From Gavia stellata (taxonomy: Eukaryota > Chordata > Aves > Gaviiformes > Gaviidae): a stretch of 64,000 nt of DNA. The position numbers were made by a program, and so were the translations under genes. How positions within the stretch are numbered: the stretch's first letter is position 1; each line of letters starts with the position of its first letter. Below, piece by piece: positions 62,455 through 64,000 of the stretch. The notes below the pieces were generated by a model. The model searched no databases. It had not been told where the DNA came from and worked only from the letters and a program-made list of their open reading frames with translations. Location of the stretch: NCBI RefSeq assembly GCF_030936135.1, contig NC_082598.1, forward strand, positions 10,482,687 to 10,546,686, written 5' to 3'.

Positions 62455-63570
62455 CATGACTGGCATAATTCTGATGCTTAGGACAGATGGGTTCCCTGCT
62501 GCCCTTGAATGAAATGTGGACTCCTGCCACTGCTGGACATCCCATTGTTTGCACACAGAAACTGAGTCTGCTTTAACCATTTATTCTCACATGAATTGTA
62601 TATAGACTCCATTTAATGAAATCTTGGTAAAACCTTACAATCCAGATCAGTGGATTTTATGGTCTTTTCTTTTAAAAAGATCTGAACTGATGATGCTGTG
62701 AAAGCTGTCCATGATACCTACACCTTTTATGAAACTGCTGCTATTACTAATCTCCTTGGAATGTGGAAGATGGACACAAACAAAGAAGTAGTCTGAATAC
62801 AACCAACACAGAAAAGGTAAACTTCTGAAAGTATATCAGAATTCACTTGTGACAGGGAATACTAATACTCTGACTTGAAGGTATTACTCCTTAAGTCAGG
62901 ACTGGTGCTCAACGGAGAAGTTTTATATACTTGTATAGTTGACGTGTAAATAATGAAGACTTCTGAGGAAATAATTTGGTTTACTATAGGTAAGGATGAT
63001 CAGGAAATGTGGCTTTTTTTTAAGCCATGTCATACGTAAATGTAATTTCTGATTACAGTGTCTGCAGTAATCAGTATCAGGGTACTATCCAACTGATATG
63101 GTTGTGGCATCCCACATGTTACTTAATGGCATGCACTTCAGATAGGCGTGGAACAATACTGACTTGGCTTTCATGGGAGCCCCATTACTTAGTTCAGAAC
63201 TGGAAGAGTGGGTGCCACTAGTACTTCTAACAGGTATGAGAAAAGAGAAAGGACTACTTAAGATTAAGGGGAAAGGGACAGAGTCTTTTGAATACCCCAA
63301 ATTCTGGCTAGCGGTTTTTTTCTCACATTGCCATCATCAAATCTTCTTCAAAACAAAACACAAATAAAACCTGAAACCATGAGTGTGATGCTACTATCAC
63401 TCCAGAAATCTTTGTGGTTAGGATCAGGTTGTCAGCCCATTGCATTCTCTTCTGTTCTAGGGCAAAACATGCTGCCCTAGTCTGCTTTTTGTAGTTCAAG
63501 AAGAATTTTTCCATTATTAAAATCGTTAGTCAGTTGCATGCAAAATAAAATCTTTTTTTAACATACTACA
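62455..63570 (+). other. SH3BP2: SH3BP2 3' UTR, shortest plausible form
   Basis: No further coding frame continues after the TGA. Candidate poly(A) signals are AATAAA at 63363-63368, ATTAAA at 63516-63521 and AATAAA at 63544-63549. The last is followed by a G/T-rich stretch near 63590-63625 (GGGTGCTTGTAAT, TGTTGGGGACAGG), as expected of a cleavage site near 63565-63580. Mammalian SH3BP2 transcripts have long 3' UTRs, so a longer form reaching beyond the window is possible. Confidence 0.65.
63544..63549 (+). terminator. SH3BP2: Candidate poly(A) signal
   Basis: Canonical AATAAA with an ATTAAA 23 bases upstream and a G/T-rich element about 45-80 bases downstream. It is the best supported cleavage signal in the window; an earlier AATAAA (63363-63368) could be a proximal alternative. 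Confidence 0.6.
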
Positions 63571-63579
63571 AGTAATAGG

Positions 63580-64000
63580 CATTAGCAGGGTGCTTGTAAT
63601 ATTTGTTCCCTGATATGTTGGGGACAGGTATCCTAAAACCAAGGGCTTGGTATTTATGCCAAAATTATCCTATTCCTAAATTTTAATAGAGAGGAGAAAT
63701 TTATTTTAATGACCTGTTAAGTAACTTTCATGATTCAAAAGTACTGTTATAATGGTCTCATATCTCTAATAATGTTTACAAGACTTGTAATAATAACTAA
63801 AAAAAAAAAATCCTGTCACTCCTGAAACAGGAGAAGGTGTCTAGTTTCTATCAGTCTGAATCTGTATCCATAAACTTCATTTTTTCTGTTAAGCTTTTCA
63901 AAGTTTATACATGTCAGTTTTAATCTTGTTACAATTAGATGGTCACAACTTTAAAAACATAAACAAAACTATTACAGGATAAGAATTTTCTGTTTATGAA
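63580..64000 (+). other. Downstream flank of SH3BP2
   Basis: AT-rich, with an A10 run near 63800. No new gene start is visible. In mammals the next gene downstream is ADD1, and nothing of it is recognisable here. Confidence 0.4.

Overview
The window is nuclear DNA from a bird, probably a neoavian. Four things point this way. It carries several CR1 LINE fragments with the avian/reptilian 3' end. It carries a solo endogenous-retrovirus LTR of a type I recognise from bird genomes. Intergenic DNA is AT-rich and broken by one sharp CpG island. The only recognisable gene is a vertebrate one with GT-AG introns. There are no bacterial-style operons, no CRISPR array and no RNA gene I can support.

Layout. 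About 1-21.7 kb is intergenic, with no exon I can recognise. It holds CR1 debris: a short minus-strand 3' end at 5.34 kb, an old minus-strand CR1 with reverse-transcriptase sequence at 10.4-11.3 kb, and a second old minus-strand CR1 at 15.0-16.4 kb with a younger plus-strand CR1 tail inside it. From about 22.15 to 23.3 kb lies a dense CpG island, the probable promoter and non-coding first exon, with a strong splice donor at 22566. Intron 1 then runs about 28.4 kb to 50.93 kb. It contains a 1125-bp LTR (28751-29875) flanked by a 137-bp direct duplication, a CR1 fragment at 39.3 kb and simple repeats.

Twelve coding exons (50934-62454) encode a complete SH3BP2 (3BP2, SH3-domain-binding protein 2) of 539 codons, or 538 from the better second ATG. 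The protein has an N-terminal PH domain, an acidic stretch with tyrosine sites, a long proline-rich middle encoded mostly by one 589-bp exon, the tankyrase-binding motif RSPPDG, and a C-terminal SH2 domain. Every junction obeys GT-AG and all phases join without a frameshift. CR1 copies sit in intron 3 (minus) and intron 8 (plus). The 3' UTR runs from 62455 to a probable poly(A) site near 63.57 kb.

Function. SH3BP2 is a cytoplasmic adaptor for SRC, SYK, ABL and VAV signalling in haematopoietic cells and osteoclasts, and tankyrase and RNF146 control its level. I found no previously undescribed system. The most unusual structure is the LTR with its 137-bp flanking duplication, which is far longer than any normal retroviral target-site duplication.
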